Positions 9,454 through 18,133 of a DNA stretch of 64,000 bases are shown piece by piece. Source of the stretch: Collinsella tanakaei (GTDB taxonomy: Bacteria; Actinomycetota; Coriobacteriia; Coriobacteriales; Coriobacteriaceae); assembly GCF_016900375.1 (NCBI RefSeq), contig NZ_JACJKB010000001.1, positions 1 to 64,000 of the forward strand, given 5' to 3'. A program made the translations under genes and the position numbers. Below the pieces are notes generated by a model. It did not search any database. It saw nothing but the letters and a program-made list of their open reading frames with translations, and had not been told where the DNA came from. The first letter of the stretch is position 1; each line of letters begins with the position of its first letter.

Positions 9454-10716
9454 ATGCCTTCTCCCACCGTCAGCGTGATCGTTCCGGTCTTCAACAGCGC
9501 GGCCTATCTCGAGCGCGCCCTCGATAGCCTTTCCGCCCAGACCTTCCAGGATTTCGAGGTCATCTGCATCGATGACGGTTCGGATGACAACTCCTTCGAG
9601 GTGCTGAAGCGCTATCGCGACAGCGGCTCGTTCTCCTCGTTCTCCATTCTGACCCAGCGCCATCTGGGCCCCGGGCGCGCGCGCAACAAGGGCCTTGAGG
9701 AGGCTCAGGGCACCTACGTGCTGTTCATGGACTCGGATGACTTCATCGAGCCCGAGCTGCTCGAGCACGCCGTCGCGCGCGCCGAGGACCTGTCCTGCGA
9801 TATCGTGGTCTGGGACGTCTGGTACTTCAACAACCGCGTTCAGCGCGACCAGCACCCCGCGGTGGGTACGCTCGAGTTCCCGGCCTTCGTGAGCCTCGAG
9901 GAGCAGGGCGAGAAGGCGTTTTGCGCGTCGGATAACCCGGATGCCATCTTCACCTCCTTCCAGAACTGGCCGTGGAACAAGCTGTTCCGCCGCTCGTTTA
10001 TCGAGGAGCACGGCCTGCGCTTCCCCTCGCTTTTCCGTACCGAGGACCTGCCTTTCACCTGCGAGGCGCTCGTGCTGGCGAAGCGCATCGGCGTGATCTA
10101 CGAGCGCCTGTCGCACTACCGCATGCGCACGGGGCAGTCGTCGATGGATACGAAGGACCGTCACGCCCAGGATTTCATCGAGGCGTTCGCGCAGCTGAAG
10201 GGCGACCTGCAGGCGCGCGGCCTGTACGAGACCTACCGCACGAGCTATGTGCGCTGGGCTCTGGGCGGCGCCGTGTACAACCTGAACTCGCTGACGACCC
10301 CGCGCGCCTTCAGCGAGGCCTTCGATGCCCTGCATCGCGGCGGCATCAATCGCATGGGGCTGCTCGACGTCCCGCTGGAGACCTACGCCAACGAACTCGA
10401 CCGTCAGTCCCTGCGCCTGATCGAGTCGGGCAACTCCCTGGCGTACCTGTTCTTCTGGATGCGCAACCACTGCGAGTTCGTCGACGATCACAAGGAGGCC
10501 ATCGACATGCTCGAGGCCGACCTCGACGCGGCGCGCGACGACGCCCACAGGACGCGCGAGCAGCTGAACAGGAAGATTGCCGAGCTCGAGGCGGCGCATG
10601 CTGAGCTGGATGCCTCCGAGGAGGAGCTCGACCGCCTTCAGCGTTCAGCGGAGTTCCGCTACGGTACGGCTCTGCTGCGCATCCCGCGCGCCATCCAGCG
10701 CAGGCTGCGCGGATAG
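9454..10716 (+). CDS. GT2 family glycosyltransferase with coiled-coil tail
   Basis: About 420 aa. A GT-A core at the N-terminus shows VSVIVPVFNSAAYLERAL, CIDDGSDDN and the metal-binding FMDSDDFIEPE near residue 95, the usual layout of processive or capsule-type GT2 enzymes (WaaB/EpsJ-like). Residues 350-400 form a charged coiled coil, and the last residues are an arginine-rich amphipathic tail (FRYGTALLRIPRAIQRR) like those of two neighbours. ATG 9454 follows AAAGGGG; upstream in-frame starts give an arginine-rich leader not seen in the family. It lies 80 bases after the GlfT2-like gene and is followed by a terminator, so it ends that transcription unit. The sugar and acceptor are unknown. 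Confidence 0.85.
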   Translation: MPSPTVSVIVPVFNSAAYLERALDSLSAQTFQDFEVICIDDGSDDNSFEVLKRYRDSGSFSSFSILTQRHLGPGRARNKGLEEAQGTYVLFMDSDDFIEPELLEHAVARAEDLSCDIVVWDVWYFNNRVQRDQHPAVGTLEFPAFVSLEEQGEKAFCASDNPDAIFTSFQNWPWNKLFRRSFIEEHGLRFPSLFRTEDLPFTCEALVLAKRIGVIYERLSHYRMRTGQSSMDTKDRHAQDFIEAFAQLKGDLQARGLYETYRTSYVRWALGGAVYNLNSLTTPRAFSEAFDALHRGGINRMGLLDVPLETYANELDRQSLRLIESGNSLAYLFFWMRNHCEFVDDHKEAIDMLEADLDAARDDAHRTREQLNRKIAELEAAHAELDASEEELDRLQRSAEFRYGTALLRIPRAIQRRLRG

Positions 10717-10744
10717 GGGAGCGTGCCTTTATATCGAAACGAAA

Positions 10745-10770
10745 AAAGCGCCCCGAGAGGGGCGCTTTGT
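10745..10770 (+). terminator. Rho-independent terminator after GT2 gene
   Basis: Stem AAAGCGCCCC / GGGGCGCTTT (10745-10754 with 10759-10768) with a GAGA loop. The A and T flanks let it work in both directions, serving the GT2 gene (+) and the tRNA-Arg (-). Confidence 0.85.
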
Positions 10771-10782
10771 CATGTTGCGGGG

Positions 10783-10856
10783 TGCGCCATGTCGGATTCG
10801 AACCAACGACCTTGGGATTAGAAGTCCCCTGCTCTATCCAACTGAGCTAATGGCGC
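10783..10856 (-). tRNA. tRNA-Arg (anticodon TCT)
   Basis: A full cloverleaf on the minus strand: acceptor GCGCCAT/ATGGCGC, D-arm GCTC/GAGC, anticodon loop CTTCTAA, T-arm GTTGG TTCGAAT CCGAC and discriminator A. One mismatch sits at the top of the anticodon stem (27-43). The 3' CCA is not encoded (the DNA gives CCC), so the CCA-adding enzyme is needed; the gene at 18319 provides it. Confidence 0.92.
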
Positions 10857-11026
10857 ATGGATTACCGTCAGCTATTCTACATGCTTTCCGTATCGCGCGC
10901 CGCGAGGATTCCCTGCGCCCGAATATCACCGCACGTAGACTCGGGGCGCGCGACTGCGATGCCAATGGAAAAAAACCGCAGGTCCCGCGCTTCGGCAGAG
11001 GCGCTGCTCATCCACGGGAGGCAGGG

Positions 11027-12688
11027 CTATCCGCGCTTCGAATCGAGGGCGCGCTTGAGGGCGCGCGGGGCGGCGGTGATCGCGCGGCCGACGCGCCAGG
11101 CCGTGGATTCGCGCAGGCGGTCGATCTCGGCGCGCAGGGCGTCTGCCTCTGCGCGAAGCGCGTCGCGCTCGGCGCGGGCCTCGTCGCGCTCGCGCTCGGC
11201 GGCGTGCCACCACTGCTCCTCGAAGGAGACGTCGCGCGGGTAGAGCATGCGCTTTTCGAGCACGGGCATCGGGCGCTCGTCCACGATGCGCTCGAGCTCG
11301 TCGAATGCGCTCATCGCAAGCGCATGGCATCGCGTCGCGCCCTGCGCGATGAGTTCAAGATCGCCTTCGCGCTCGGCGTCCATGCGATCGTAGGCCTCGG
11401 CGATCTGGCCGGCTGCCGCGTCCATGGGCATGAGGAAGGACGAGCGGTCCATGAGCTCGTAATACGCCGCGATCTTCTCGTTATAGTCGAGGCCGATGCT
11501 CTGCACGCCGCGGACGTTCGCCACGATGGAGCAGTGCAGGCGCATGGCGATGACCGCGTGCGCCGCGGAGATGAGGTCGACCGTGAGGTCGCCGTCTGCA
11601 AAGCAGTCGATCGCTGCGCAGATCGTGGAGTCTCCGATGCGGTCGATGATGGCGCGGTGGAGGGCGACGTCCTCGGGTGAGAGGTCGATGAACAGGGCCT
11701 TCAGCTCGTGGCTGCGACAGATCTGGGCAATCGCCTGGGCCATCGTGTCGACGAAGTTCTCGTGGGCGGTACGATGCTCGCGCAGGGAGATGGCGATGTA
11801 TCCGCCCGGCTCGAGGCCGCGCTCACGCAGGGCCTCTTTGGCCGCCGTGCCGATGGATCGGTCCTCAAGCGTGAATGCGAGATCGGCCTTGCGGTCGATC
11901 TGCGCGGCGGGAACGCCCGCCGCAAGCAGGAGCCGCTCGGTTTCCGCGTCGCGCGGCAGGTAGCGGGCACCGCAGCGCGCCTCGAGGCGCACGAGGCGCT
12001 GCGCGTCCGCATTGGCGAGGGGTCCGGCGCCGATGCCCAGAAACACCGCCGGAACGTCGTACAGGGTGGCCATCAGGGTGTAAGTCGTCTGGCCGCCGAG
12101 CTCGGAGCGGGGGTTCAGGAAGGGGTCGACGGGGCCTGCGCTCCATGCCTCGAAGGCGTCGTCGAACATGATGCCCGCCATGTACACGAGCGCGCTGGCG
12201 CCGCGCAGCATGACGTCGGCGTCGATCTTGCGGTCGCAGGTCGTCGAGACGATGCCGTGGCGCTTGAGCGTCGCGTTCGGATCGTGGCCGATGAGCTGGA
12301 TGTGAGCATCCGCGAAGCGCTTCTCGATCTGGCGGCAGATCAGCGAGAAGATCAGCTCGTCGCCGAAGTTGTTCGGACCCACGTAGCCAAAGACCACGAA
12401 GCGACGGATGGGGGCGTCAGAGCCCTTGCCGGTCGCCTCGAGCCGCTCGAGGATCTGCTCGGCGGTCTCGTTCCCGCAGCCGATGTAGTCGGGCTTGAAC
12501 CGATCGACGAAAGTGCTCAGCGTGGACATGTCGGGGCTGCCGTCCTCGTTGAGGCAATTCGCGAACCTGCGGGGGTCGATGACCTCGACGGCATGCCCGG
12601 CCAGGCGAAGCGTCTCGAAGCAGGTCCACACGAGGTCGTCGTTGCGGTATTCCATCGGCGCGACGATGGCTATGCGGTAATATTTCAT
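11027..12688 (-). CDS. Polysaccharide pyruvyl transferase family protein
   Basis: About 553 aa. ATG 12688 (MKYYRIAIVAP) has AGGGAAGG in front; longer in-frame starts do not. Residues 1-110 are a Rossmann-like leader domain. Residues ~115-460 match the polysaccharide pyruvyl transferase family (CsaB/WcaK type), with FGYVGPNNFGDELIFSLI, the central FLGIGAGPL segment and the C-terminal RLHCSIVANVRGV. These enzymes add pyruvate ketals from PEP to sugars, giving a negative charge that can anchor surface proteins. Residues ~490-530 form an Arg/Glu/Ala coiled coil, ending in STAWRVGRAITAAPRALKR. That ending is nearly the same as in the divergent GT2 gene at 12738, with which it shares a 49-base promoter gap. 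Confidence 0.85.
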   Translation of the reverse strand: MKYYRIAIVAPMEYRNDDLVWTCFETLRLAGHAVEVIDPRRFANCLNEDGSPDMSTLSTFVDRFKPDYIGCGNETAEQILERLEATGKGSDAPIRRFVVFGYVGPNNFGDELIFSLICRQIEKRFADAHIQLIGHDPNATLKRHGIVSTTCDRKIDADVMLRGASALVYMAGIMFDDAFEAWSAGPVDPFLNPRSELGGQTTYTLMATLYDVPAVFLGIGAGPLANADAQRLVRLEARCGARYLPRDAETERLLLAAGVPAAQIDRKADLAFTLEDRSIGTAAKEALRERGLEPGGYIAISLREHRTAHENFVDTMAQAIAQICRSHELKALFIDLSPEDVALHRAIIDRIGDSTICAAIDCFADGDLTVDLISAAHAVIAMRLHCSIVANVRGVQSIGLDYNEKIAAYYELMDRSSFLMPMDAAAGQIAEAYDRMDAEREGDLELIAQGATRCHALAMSAFDELERIVDERPMPVLEKRMLYPRDVSFEEQWWHAAERERDEARAERDALRAEADALRAEIDRLRESTAWRVGRAITAAPRALKRALDSKRG

Positions 12689-12737
12689 TGCCTTCCCTTC
12701 CGAATGTTTACGACCAATCATACAGTGCGAGGTTCCC

Positions 12738-13808
12738 ATGGTCCGTTTGTCTGTCGTCGTCCCCATGTTTAATGCAGAACGCTTCGTCGACTCGTGTTTC
12801 GAGATCCTCGACCGCCAGGGCCTTGAGCGCTCCGAGTTCGAGGTCGTCGTCGTGGATGACGGCTCGACGGACGCGACGGGCGAGCTGTGCTCCCGCTATG
12901 TGAGCGAGTGGGGCAACGTCACGCTGCTTCGCCAGGAGAACTCGGGTGCCGGCGTGGCGCGCAACCGCGGCATGGATGCGGCGAGGGGAACCTACCTCTA
13001 TTTCTTCGATGTGGATGACGAGCTCGATGACGGCTCCCTTCGGGTGCTGCTCGAGCGGTGCGAATCCTCCGACCTCGACGTGCTGTTCTTCGGCGGTCGC
13101 GTGGTCTACGAGCCTGCGGAGTGCGAGCGCGACTACCCTCAGGATCCGAACTATTTCGCGCGCCGTCAGCCGGAAGGCGTCGTCGATGGCGAGGAGATGT
13201 TCATCCGCCAATCGGAGGACGGCAACTTCTGCGCCCAGCCGTGCCTGCTCATGACGAAGCTCGAGACGATGCGCGCAGGTGGCATTCGGTTTGCCGAGGG
13301 CATCGTCAACGAGGACAACCTCTTCGTGCTCCAGGCGACCCTGCGTTCGCGCAGGGCCGATGTCGACCCCACGCTACGCTACACCTATGTCGTGCGCCCC
13401 AATACCGTCACGACCGATAACCGCACGGGTGGCAAGCGCTTCTTGGCCCATATGGTGCTCGCTCAAGAGTTCGAGCTCGAACGCCAGCAGGCTATCGCGC
13501 AAGGCAAGGATCGCCTGGCTGCGGCTATCGGCGCGATCATCATCTGGTTCATGGGCATCATCGAGGAGAACTGCCCCGAGCCCATCGAGGAGTTCAAACC
13601 GTTTTGCGACCCGCGTTTCGCCCATCTCGCCATGGCGGCGCGCTTCGTGCAGCAGGACGTTCGCAACCTGCGCAGCACGCGCGACGAGGCGGAGCGCGCC
13701 CGCAGGGCCGAAGCGCGCGTGGCGGAGCTCGAGGCCTCCACGACGTGGCGTGTCGGCAGGGCGGTGACCGCCGTCCCCCGCGCCCTGAAGCGCATGATCG
13801 CGCGGTAG
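12738..13808 (+). CDS. GT2 family glycosyltransferase
   Basis: 356 aa. N-terminal GT-A core with SVVVPMFNAERFVDSC, VVDDGSTDATGE and the DXD-like YFFDVDDELDD near residue 95, typical of inverting GT2 capsule or teichoic-acid transferases. A short coiled coil is followed by the terminal motif STTWRVGRAVTAVPRALKR, matching the pyruvyltransferase gene on the other strand. GCGAGG lies 5 bases before the ATG. It is the last gene of the surface-glycan block; 67 bases later the PTS genes begin. The sugar cannot be predicted. Confidence 0.85.
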   Translation: MVRLSVVVPMFNAERFVDSCFEILDRQGLERSEFEVVVVDDGSTDATGELCSRYVSEWGNVTLLRQENSGAGVARNRGMDAARGTYLYFFDVDDELDDGSLRVLLERCESSDLDVLFFGGRVVYEPAECERDYPQDPNYFARRQPEGVVDGEEMFIRQSEDGNFCAQPCLLMTKLETMRAGGIRFAEGIVNEDNLFVLQATLRSRRADVDPTLRYTYVVRPNTVTTDNRTGGKRFLAHMVLAQEFELERQQAIAQGKDRLAAAIGAIIIWFMGIIEENCPEPIEEFKPFCDPRFAHLAMAARFVQQDVRNLRSTRDEAERARRAEARVAELEASTTWRVGRAVTAVPRALKRMIAR

Positions 13809-13875
13809 CGCGAACACGATAGGGTCGATCTTGGCGGCAGGGGCAACGGGTCCTTGGCCGCGATAGGGAGGGAAC

Positions 13876-14679
13876 ATGGCTCATCAGAAGAAGATCGTCG
13901 CGGTGACCGGCCATCCCACCGGCGCGGTGCACGCGCTCATGGCCAAGGAGGCGCTCGAGCATGCCGCCTCCGAGCGCGGCGTGGATATCCGCGTCGAGAC
14001 CCGCGCCCCCGGAGGTGTGCTGGGCACGCTCATGCCGGCGGAGATCGATGAGGCCGCAGCGGTCATCATCGCCTCGGATGAGCATATCGATACCTCGCGG
14101 TTCTCCGGCAAGCCGCTGGTGTTCTCCGGCATCGCCGGCGCGCTCTCGTTCCGTTCCGCCGGCGAGCTCGTCGACCGCGCTTTGGGCCTGACGGATGGCG
14201 CGGTGGAGGCGGACTCGCCGCGAGAGCCCGACTTCGTCTCCGAGAGCTCGATATTCTTCGCCGAGGGGTTCAGCGATCGCGATGAGCTGCTCGATTTCGT
14301 GTCCCGCTCTGCCGTCATGCTGGGCTATGCAGACGATGCGGCGCAGCTCAAGGCGGCCTTCCTGAAGCGCGAGGCGGAAGGGGCCACCGGTATGCTCGAG
14401 GGCTTCGCGATCCCGCATGCCAAGTCGCCGACCGTGCGGCGGGCGTCCGTCATCGTCGTGCGCGACGACGACGGGGTCGAGGGCTGGGAGACCATGGATG
14501 GTCGTCCCGTCACCGTCGCCATCGCCCTGCTTATCCCCGAGGGAGGGGAGGGCTCGGTCCATCTCAAGTTGCTCTCGCGCATCGCCGAGGCGCTGATGGA
14601 TGAGGATTTCCGCAGCGAGGTCAAGCAGGCGAGCGACCCCGCCGCCATCGCCGCCGCCATCAACGCGCGGCTTTCGTAG
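13876..14679 (+). CDS. Fructose-type PTS IIB-IIA protein, IIB cysteine replaced
   Basis: 267 aa, two PTS domains and no membrane (IIC) part. Residues 1-100 look like a fructose IIB domain (KIVAVTGHPTGAVHALMAKEALE), but the expected active-site Cys (TACPTG in the family) is His13 here (TGHPTG). Residues 115-267 are a IIA domain of the mannitol/fructose class with its phospho-His181 in GFAIPHAKS. AGGGAGGG precedes the ATG. It lies upstream of HPr and enzyme I on the same strand, so phosphate transfer to the IIA His is plausible. With the IIB Cys lost, sugar phosphorylation by this protein is doubtful; it may regulate or pass phosphate to other IIB partners. Confidence 0.82.
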   Translation: MAHQKKIVAVTGHPTGAVHALMAKEALEHAASERGVDIRVETRAPGGVLGTLMPAEIDEAAAVIIASDEHIDTSRFSGKPLVFSGIAGALSFRSAGELVDRALGLTDGAVEADSPREPDFVSESSIFFAEGFSDRDELLDFVSRSAVMLGYADDAAQLKAAFLKREAEGATGMLEGFAIPHAKSPTVRRASVIVVRDDDGVEGWETMDGRPVTVAIALLIPEGGEGSVHLKLLSRIAEALMDEDFRSEVKQASDPAAIAAAINARLS

Positions 14680-14886
14680 GCGTCTCATGCCGCCAGGGGG
14701 TCAGCTCGACTGGATTTCTCCAGTCGCGGCCCGCGAGCGTCCGTTCGCCTATCGGCGAGGCCGTTTTTACCGCTCTCGGGGTTCTGCATCCCATTTTGCC
14801 GCTGTTGCGTTACACTAAGTGACGTATTTTGGCGCGCCCGATTTACCGTTGCTTAGGGTGTGCGCACGAAGAAAAAGGAGAAAAGT

Positions 14887-15150
14887 ATGGTTTCCGAGAA
14901 GGCTACCCTCATCAATCCCCAGGGTCTGCACATGCGTCCCGCCGGCCTGTTCGCCTCCACCATGGGCAAGTATGCCTGCGACGTGACGATCGTCACCGCC
15001 GACAAGGAGGTCAACGGCAAGAGCCCCATGGCCCTCATGGCTGCTGGCATCCCCTGCGGCACCGAGGTTGAGGTCCGCTGCGACGGCGCCGACGAGAACG
15101 AGGCCCTGGCTGCTGCTCTTGAGCTCATCAAGAGCGGTCTCGGCGAGTAG
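14887..15150 (+). CDS. ptsH: Phosphocarrier protein HPr
   Basis: 87 aa, full HPr length. The phosphorylation site is His15 in NPQGLHMRPAG, and the regulatory Ser46 lies in NGKSPMAL. HPr passes phosphate from enzyme I to sugar-specific IIA domains in the cytoplasm; Ser46 suggests HPr kinase control as in Gram-positives. AAGGAG stands 6 bases before ATG 14887; an in-frame ATG at 14860 has no such site. A terminator follows at 15197, before ptsI. Confidence 0.95.
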   Translation: MVSEKATLINPQGLHMRPAGLFASTMGKYACDVTIVTADKEVNGKSPMALMAAGIPCGTEVEVRCDGADENEALAAALELIKSGLGE

Positions 15151-15196
15151 CTTGGTCGCTACATAGTCACCGCACCTTCCTTTTGTTGGATACTCG

Positions 15197-15232
15197 GCGC
15201 GGGCATCGCCGCGTGCGATGCCCGCGCTTTTT
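15197..15232 (+). terminator. Terminator or attenuator between ptsH and ptsI
   Basis: A 12-bp stem (15197-15208 with 15216-15227) is followed by five Ts. It stands between two PTS genes that normally share a transcript, so partial termination could keep HPr more abundant than enzyme I. Confidence 0.85.
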
Positions 15233-15280
15233 GCAGGGGGCTCGGCCGCAAGGCCGGGCGCATATAGGAGAGGAACATCA

Positions 15281-16984
15281 ATGTACGAGGGAGTAAACGC
15301 ATCTGAGGGCATCGGTATCGGCACCGTAGCAGTCGCCGTGGAGCCCGATCTGACCTTCACACCGCACACCGTCGAGGACACCGAGGCGGAGAAGAGCCGC
15401 TTCCAGGCCGCTCTCGACGTCTTCTGCGAGAAGACCGCGGCCCAGGCCGAGCACATGAAGAAGAGCGTCGGCGAGGCCGAGGCCGAGATCATGAGCGGCC
15501 ACATCATGCTTGCGCAGGATCCGGAGCTTACCGGTTCCATCAAGGCCTCCATCGAGGGCGGCACCTGCGCCGAGCAGGCGCTCGTCGAGACGAGCACCAT
15601 GTTCGAGAACATGTTCCTCTCCATGGATGACGAGATGTTCCGCCTGCGCGCGGCCGACATCGCCGACATCCGCACCGGCATCCTGGCCGAGCTGCTCGGC
15701 CGTGAGGTCGTCGACCTCTCCGTGCTTCCCGAGGGCACCATCGTCGTCGTGCACGACCTGACCCCGTCGATGACCGCGACCATCGACAAGGAGAATGTCG
15801 CCGGCATCGTCACCGAGACCGGTGGCCGCACCTCTCACTCCGCCATCATCGCGCGCGCCCTCGAGATCCCGGCCGTGCTCTCCGTCTCCAACGCCTGCGG
15901 CGCCCTCCACAACGGCATGACCGCCATCGTCGACGGCATCCACGGCGTCGTCATCGGCGAGCCCGACGAGGCCACGCTTGCCGAGTACACGAAGCGCGCC
16001 GAGGACTTCGCCGCCGAGAAGAAGGCCCTCGAGGCCTTCCGCGGCAAGGCGACCGTCACCGCCGACGGCGTCAAGAAGATTCTCGCCTGCAACATCGGCA
16101 ACCCCGACGACACCAAGGGTGCTATCGAGCACGATGCCGAGGCCATCGGCCTGTTCCGCTCCGAGTTCCTGTTCATGGACGCCAAGTCGCTGCCCTCCGA
16201 GGAGGAGCAGTTCGACGCCTACCGCAAGGTTGCCGTTGCCATGAAGGGCGCCCCGGTCATCATCCGTACGCTCGACGTGGGCGGCGACAAGGAGATCCCG
16301 TATCTCAAGCTCGTGAAGGAAGAGAACCCCTTCATGGGTTACCGCGCCATCCGCTACTGCCTCGATAATCCCGACGAGTACAAGGTCCAGCTCCGCGCCC
16401 TGCTGCGCGCGAGCGCTTTCGGCGACATCAAGATCATGGTCCCCATGGTCACCTGCGTCGAGGAAATCCGCGCCGTCAAGGACCTCGTTGCCGAGTGCAA
16501 GGCCGAGCTGAGCGAAGAGGGCTACAAGTTCGACGAGAACATCGAGGTCGGCATCATGGCCGAGACCGCTGCCTCCGCGAACATCCCTGAGCTGCTTGCC
16601 AAGGAAGCCGACTTCTTCTCCATCGGCACGAACGACCTCACCGGCTACACCATGGCTGCCGACCGCGGTAACGACAAGGTGTCCTACCTCTACAGCTGGT
16701 ACTACCCGGCGGTGCTGCGCGCCATCCGCAACATCATCGTGGCCGGCTCCGAGGCGGGCATCATGGTCGGCATGTGCGGCGAGGCCGCTGCCGATCCGCT
16801 GCTGACGCCGCTGCTGATCGCTTGGGGTATGGACGAGTTCTCCACCTCCGCTCCGAGCATCCTGCGCACGCGCAAGGCCATCTCGCAGTGGTCGGTTGCC
16901 GAGGCCAAGGAGCTCGCCGACAAGGCGCTCGCGTGCTCCACGGCCGAGGAGGTCAAGGCGCTGCTCGAGGCCAACGCCAAGTAA
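15281..16984 (+). CDS. ptsI: PTS enzyme I (phosphoenolpyruvate-protein phosphotransferase)
   Basis: 567 aa, usual length. It takes phosphate from PEP and gives it to HPr. Domains in order: an HPr-binding helical domain inserted in the N-terminal phosphohistidine domain, the active His186 in GGRTSHSAIIAR, then the PEP-binding TIM barrel with IRTLDVGGDKEIPYL, FFSIGTNDLTGYTMA and the catalytic Cys in GMCGEAAADP. ATG 15281 follows AGGAGAGG; the in-frame start at 15218 lies inside the upstream terminator. Together with ptsH it serves all PTS sugars of the cell. Confidence 0.95.
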   Translation: MYEGVNASEGIGIGTVAVAVEPDLTFTPHTVEDTEAEKSRFQAALDVFCEKTAAQAEHMKKSVGEAEAEIMSGHIMLAQDPELTGSIKASIEGGTCAEQALVETSTMFENMFLSMDDEMFRLRAADIADIRTGILAELLGREVVDLSVLPEGTIVVVHDLTPSMTATIDKENVAGIVTETGGRTSHSAIIARALEIPAVLSVSNACGALHNGMTAIVDGIHGVVIGEPDEATLAEYTKRAEDFAAEKKALEAFRGKATVTADGVKKILACNIGNPDDTKGAIEHDAEAIGLFRSEFLFMDAKSLPSEEEQFDAYRKVAVAMKGAPVIIRTLDVGGDKEIPYLKLVKEENPFMGYRAIRYCLDNPDEYKVQLRALLRASAFGDIKIMVPMVTCVEEIRAVKDLVAECKAELSEEGYKFDENIEVGIMAETAASANIPELLAKEADFFSIGTNDLTGYTMAADRGNDKVSYLYSWYYPAVLRAIRNIIVAGSEAGIMVGMCGEAAADPLLTPLLIAWGMDEFSTSAPSILRTRKAISQWSVAEAKELADKALACSTAEEVKALLEANAK

Positions 16985-17033
16985 GACTTCTGTAAACATG
17001 TGCGCCTCAGTGCCCGCGCGTATTGTTAAATAA

Positions 17034-17071
17034 GACCGCGTGGTGCCGCTTCGGAGCGGTCCCGCGCGGTC
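17034..17071 (+). promoter_or_regulatory. Stem-loop leader upstream of the PfkB kinase
   Basis: GACCGCG (17034-17040) pairs with CGCGGTC (17065-17071), and an inner CCGCT/AGCGG stem carries a TCGG loop. It ends a few bases before the ribosome site of the next gene. There is no T-run, so it may affect translation or RNA stability rather than end transcription. Confidence 0.45.
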
Positions 17072-17092
17072 ATCTTGGAAAGGGGAGATTCC

Positions 17093-18025
17093 ATGTTCTA
17101 TACGCTCACTGCAAACCCGGCGGTCGACATGACCGTCACCTGTCCTCCGTTGATTCCCAACGAGAACATCCGCTCGGTCACCGCGAGCTACACGCCGAAC
17201 GGCAAGGGCCTCGACGTGTCGTTCGCCCTCAAGAAGTTCGGTGTCGACTCCGTCGCCCTCGGCTTCTTCGCCGGCTTCACGGGCAAGTACATCGTCGATG
17301 AGACCATGAACATGGGCTGCCTGTGCCGCCCGGTTTGGATCGACGGCATCACGCGCATCAATTCGTACTTCAACGACGGCGAGAACGAGTACGGCATCCT
17401 GAACGCCGGCGCCCCGCTCACGCCCGAGGGCGAGCGCGAGCTCTATCGCATCCTCGACACCACCGGCGACCTCGAGTGCCTGATTATCTCCGGCTCGCTG
17501 CCCCCGAAGGCCTCCCGCTACTTCCTGGATGAGGTCATCGACCACGCCCAGGACCGCGGCGCCGACGTCATCCTCGACCTCTCCAGCGATCGTCTGAAGA
17601 AGCTCGCGGACAAGAAGCCGCTGCTCATCAAGCCGAACCATCACGAGATGAAGGCCATCTTCGGCGTGCCGGTGAACACGGATGACGAGGTGCGCGTCGC
17701 CATGAAGATGGCGCACGACATCGGTGTCCAGAACATCCTGCTCACCCGCGGTAGCCGTGGTGACGCCTACTTCTCCAACGGCGAGGACATCTGGTACGCC
17801 CGCCGCGAGTTCAACATCAACCTCGTGTCCTCGGTCTGCGCTGGCGACTGCACGCTTGCCGCGTTCATCCTCAAGTGGTACCACAACCGCGACAACGTTG
17901 AGGAGGCTCTGCGCCTCGCTCTGGCGACCGGCGCCAACGTCGCCGAGAGCGTCGGCCTGGGCGACTTCGGCCGCGTTGAGGAGTACAGCCACCGCATCGC
18001 GGTGCGCAAGCTCGAGCGCCAGTAA
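17093..18025 (+). CDS. PfkB family sugar-phosphate kinase, probable 1-phosphofructokinase
   Basis: 310 aa, the length of 1-phosphofructokinase/tagatose-6-phosphate kinase. It starts FYTLTANPAVDMTV, has GKGLDVSFALKKFG (substrate contact), ISGSLPP, KPNHHEM and the C-terminal anion-hole/catalytic motif SVCAGDCTLAAF with Asp252. The first Gly of the usual GAGD is Cys here. It converts fructose-1-phosphate (or tagatose-6-phosphate) to the bisphosphate with ATP. Its place after fructose-type IIA, HPr and enzyme I supports the fructose role. ATG 17093 has GGAAAGGGGAG upstream; TTG 17075 is an unlikely earlier start. A terminator and an A/B repeat pair follow. Confidence 0.85.
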   Translation: MFYTLTANPAVDMTVTCPPLIPNENIRSVTASYTPNGKGLDVSFALKKFGVDSVALGFFAGFTGKYIVDETMNMGCLCRPVWIDGITRINSYFNDGENEYGILNAGAPLTPEGERELYRILDTTGDLECLIISGSLPPKASRYFLDEVIDHAQDRGADVILDLSSDRLKKLADKKPLLIKPNHHEMKAIFGVPVNTDDEVRVAMKMAHDIGVQNILLTRGSRGDAYFSNGEDIWYARREFNINLVSSVCAGDCTLAAFILKWYHNRDNVEEALRLALATGANVAESVGLGDFGRVEEYSHRIAVRKLERQ

Positions 18026-18052
18026 GCCCATCTGCTTTCATAGCGTTTGCCC

Positions 18053-18087
18053 AGCCCGCCTGCAGGTCATCCCGCAGGCGGGCTTTG
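18053..18087 (+). terminator. Rho-independent terminator after the PfkB kinase
   Basis: AGCCCGCCTGC (18053-18063) pairs with GCAGGCGGGCT (18074-18084), then TT. The repeat A1 begins inside its tail. Confidence 0.8.
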
Positions 18088-18118
18088 TCCACTTTCAGGA
18101 CGGAGATGTTTTCGGCCA
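18086..18118 (+). repeat. Repeat A, copy 1
   Basis: First of six copies of a ~33-bp element, TGTCCACTTTCA + GGACGGAGATG + TTTTCGGCCA, with ends that resemble an inverted repeat. Other copies start at 25031, 27187, 48019, 52203 and 59637. Here it lies 16 bases before a family B hairpin. Confidence 0.85.
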
Positions 18119-18133
18119 CCCGGCGGCGCGGAG

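Noticed and set aside
15278-18031. A 917-codon minus-strand open frame opposite ptsI and the PfkB kinase
   Set aside because: It is the antisense of strongly supported genes; such long frames come from GC-rich third codon positions. Its residues are low-complexity and match no family.
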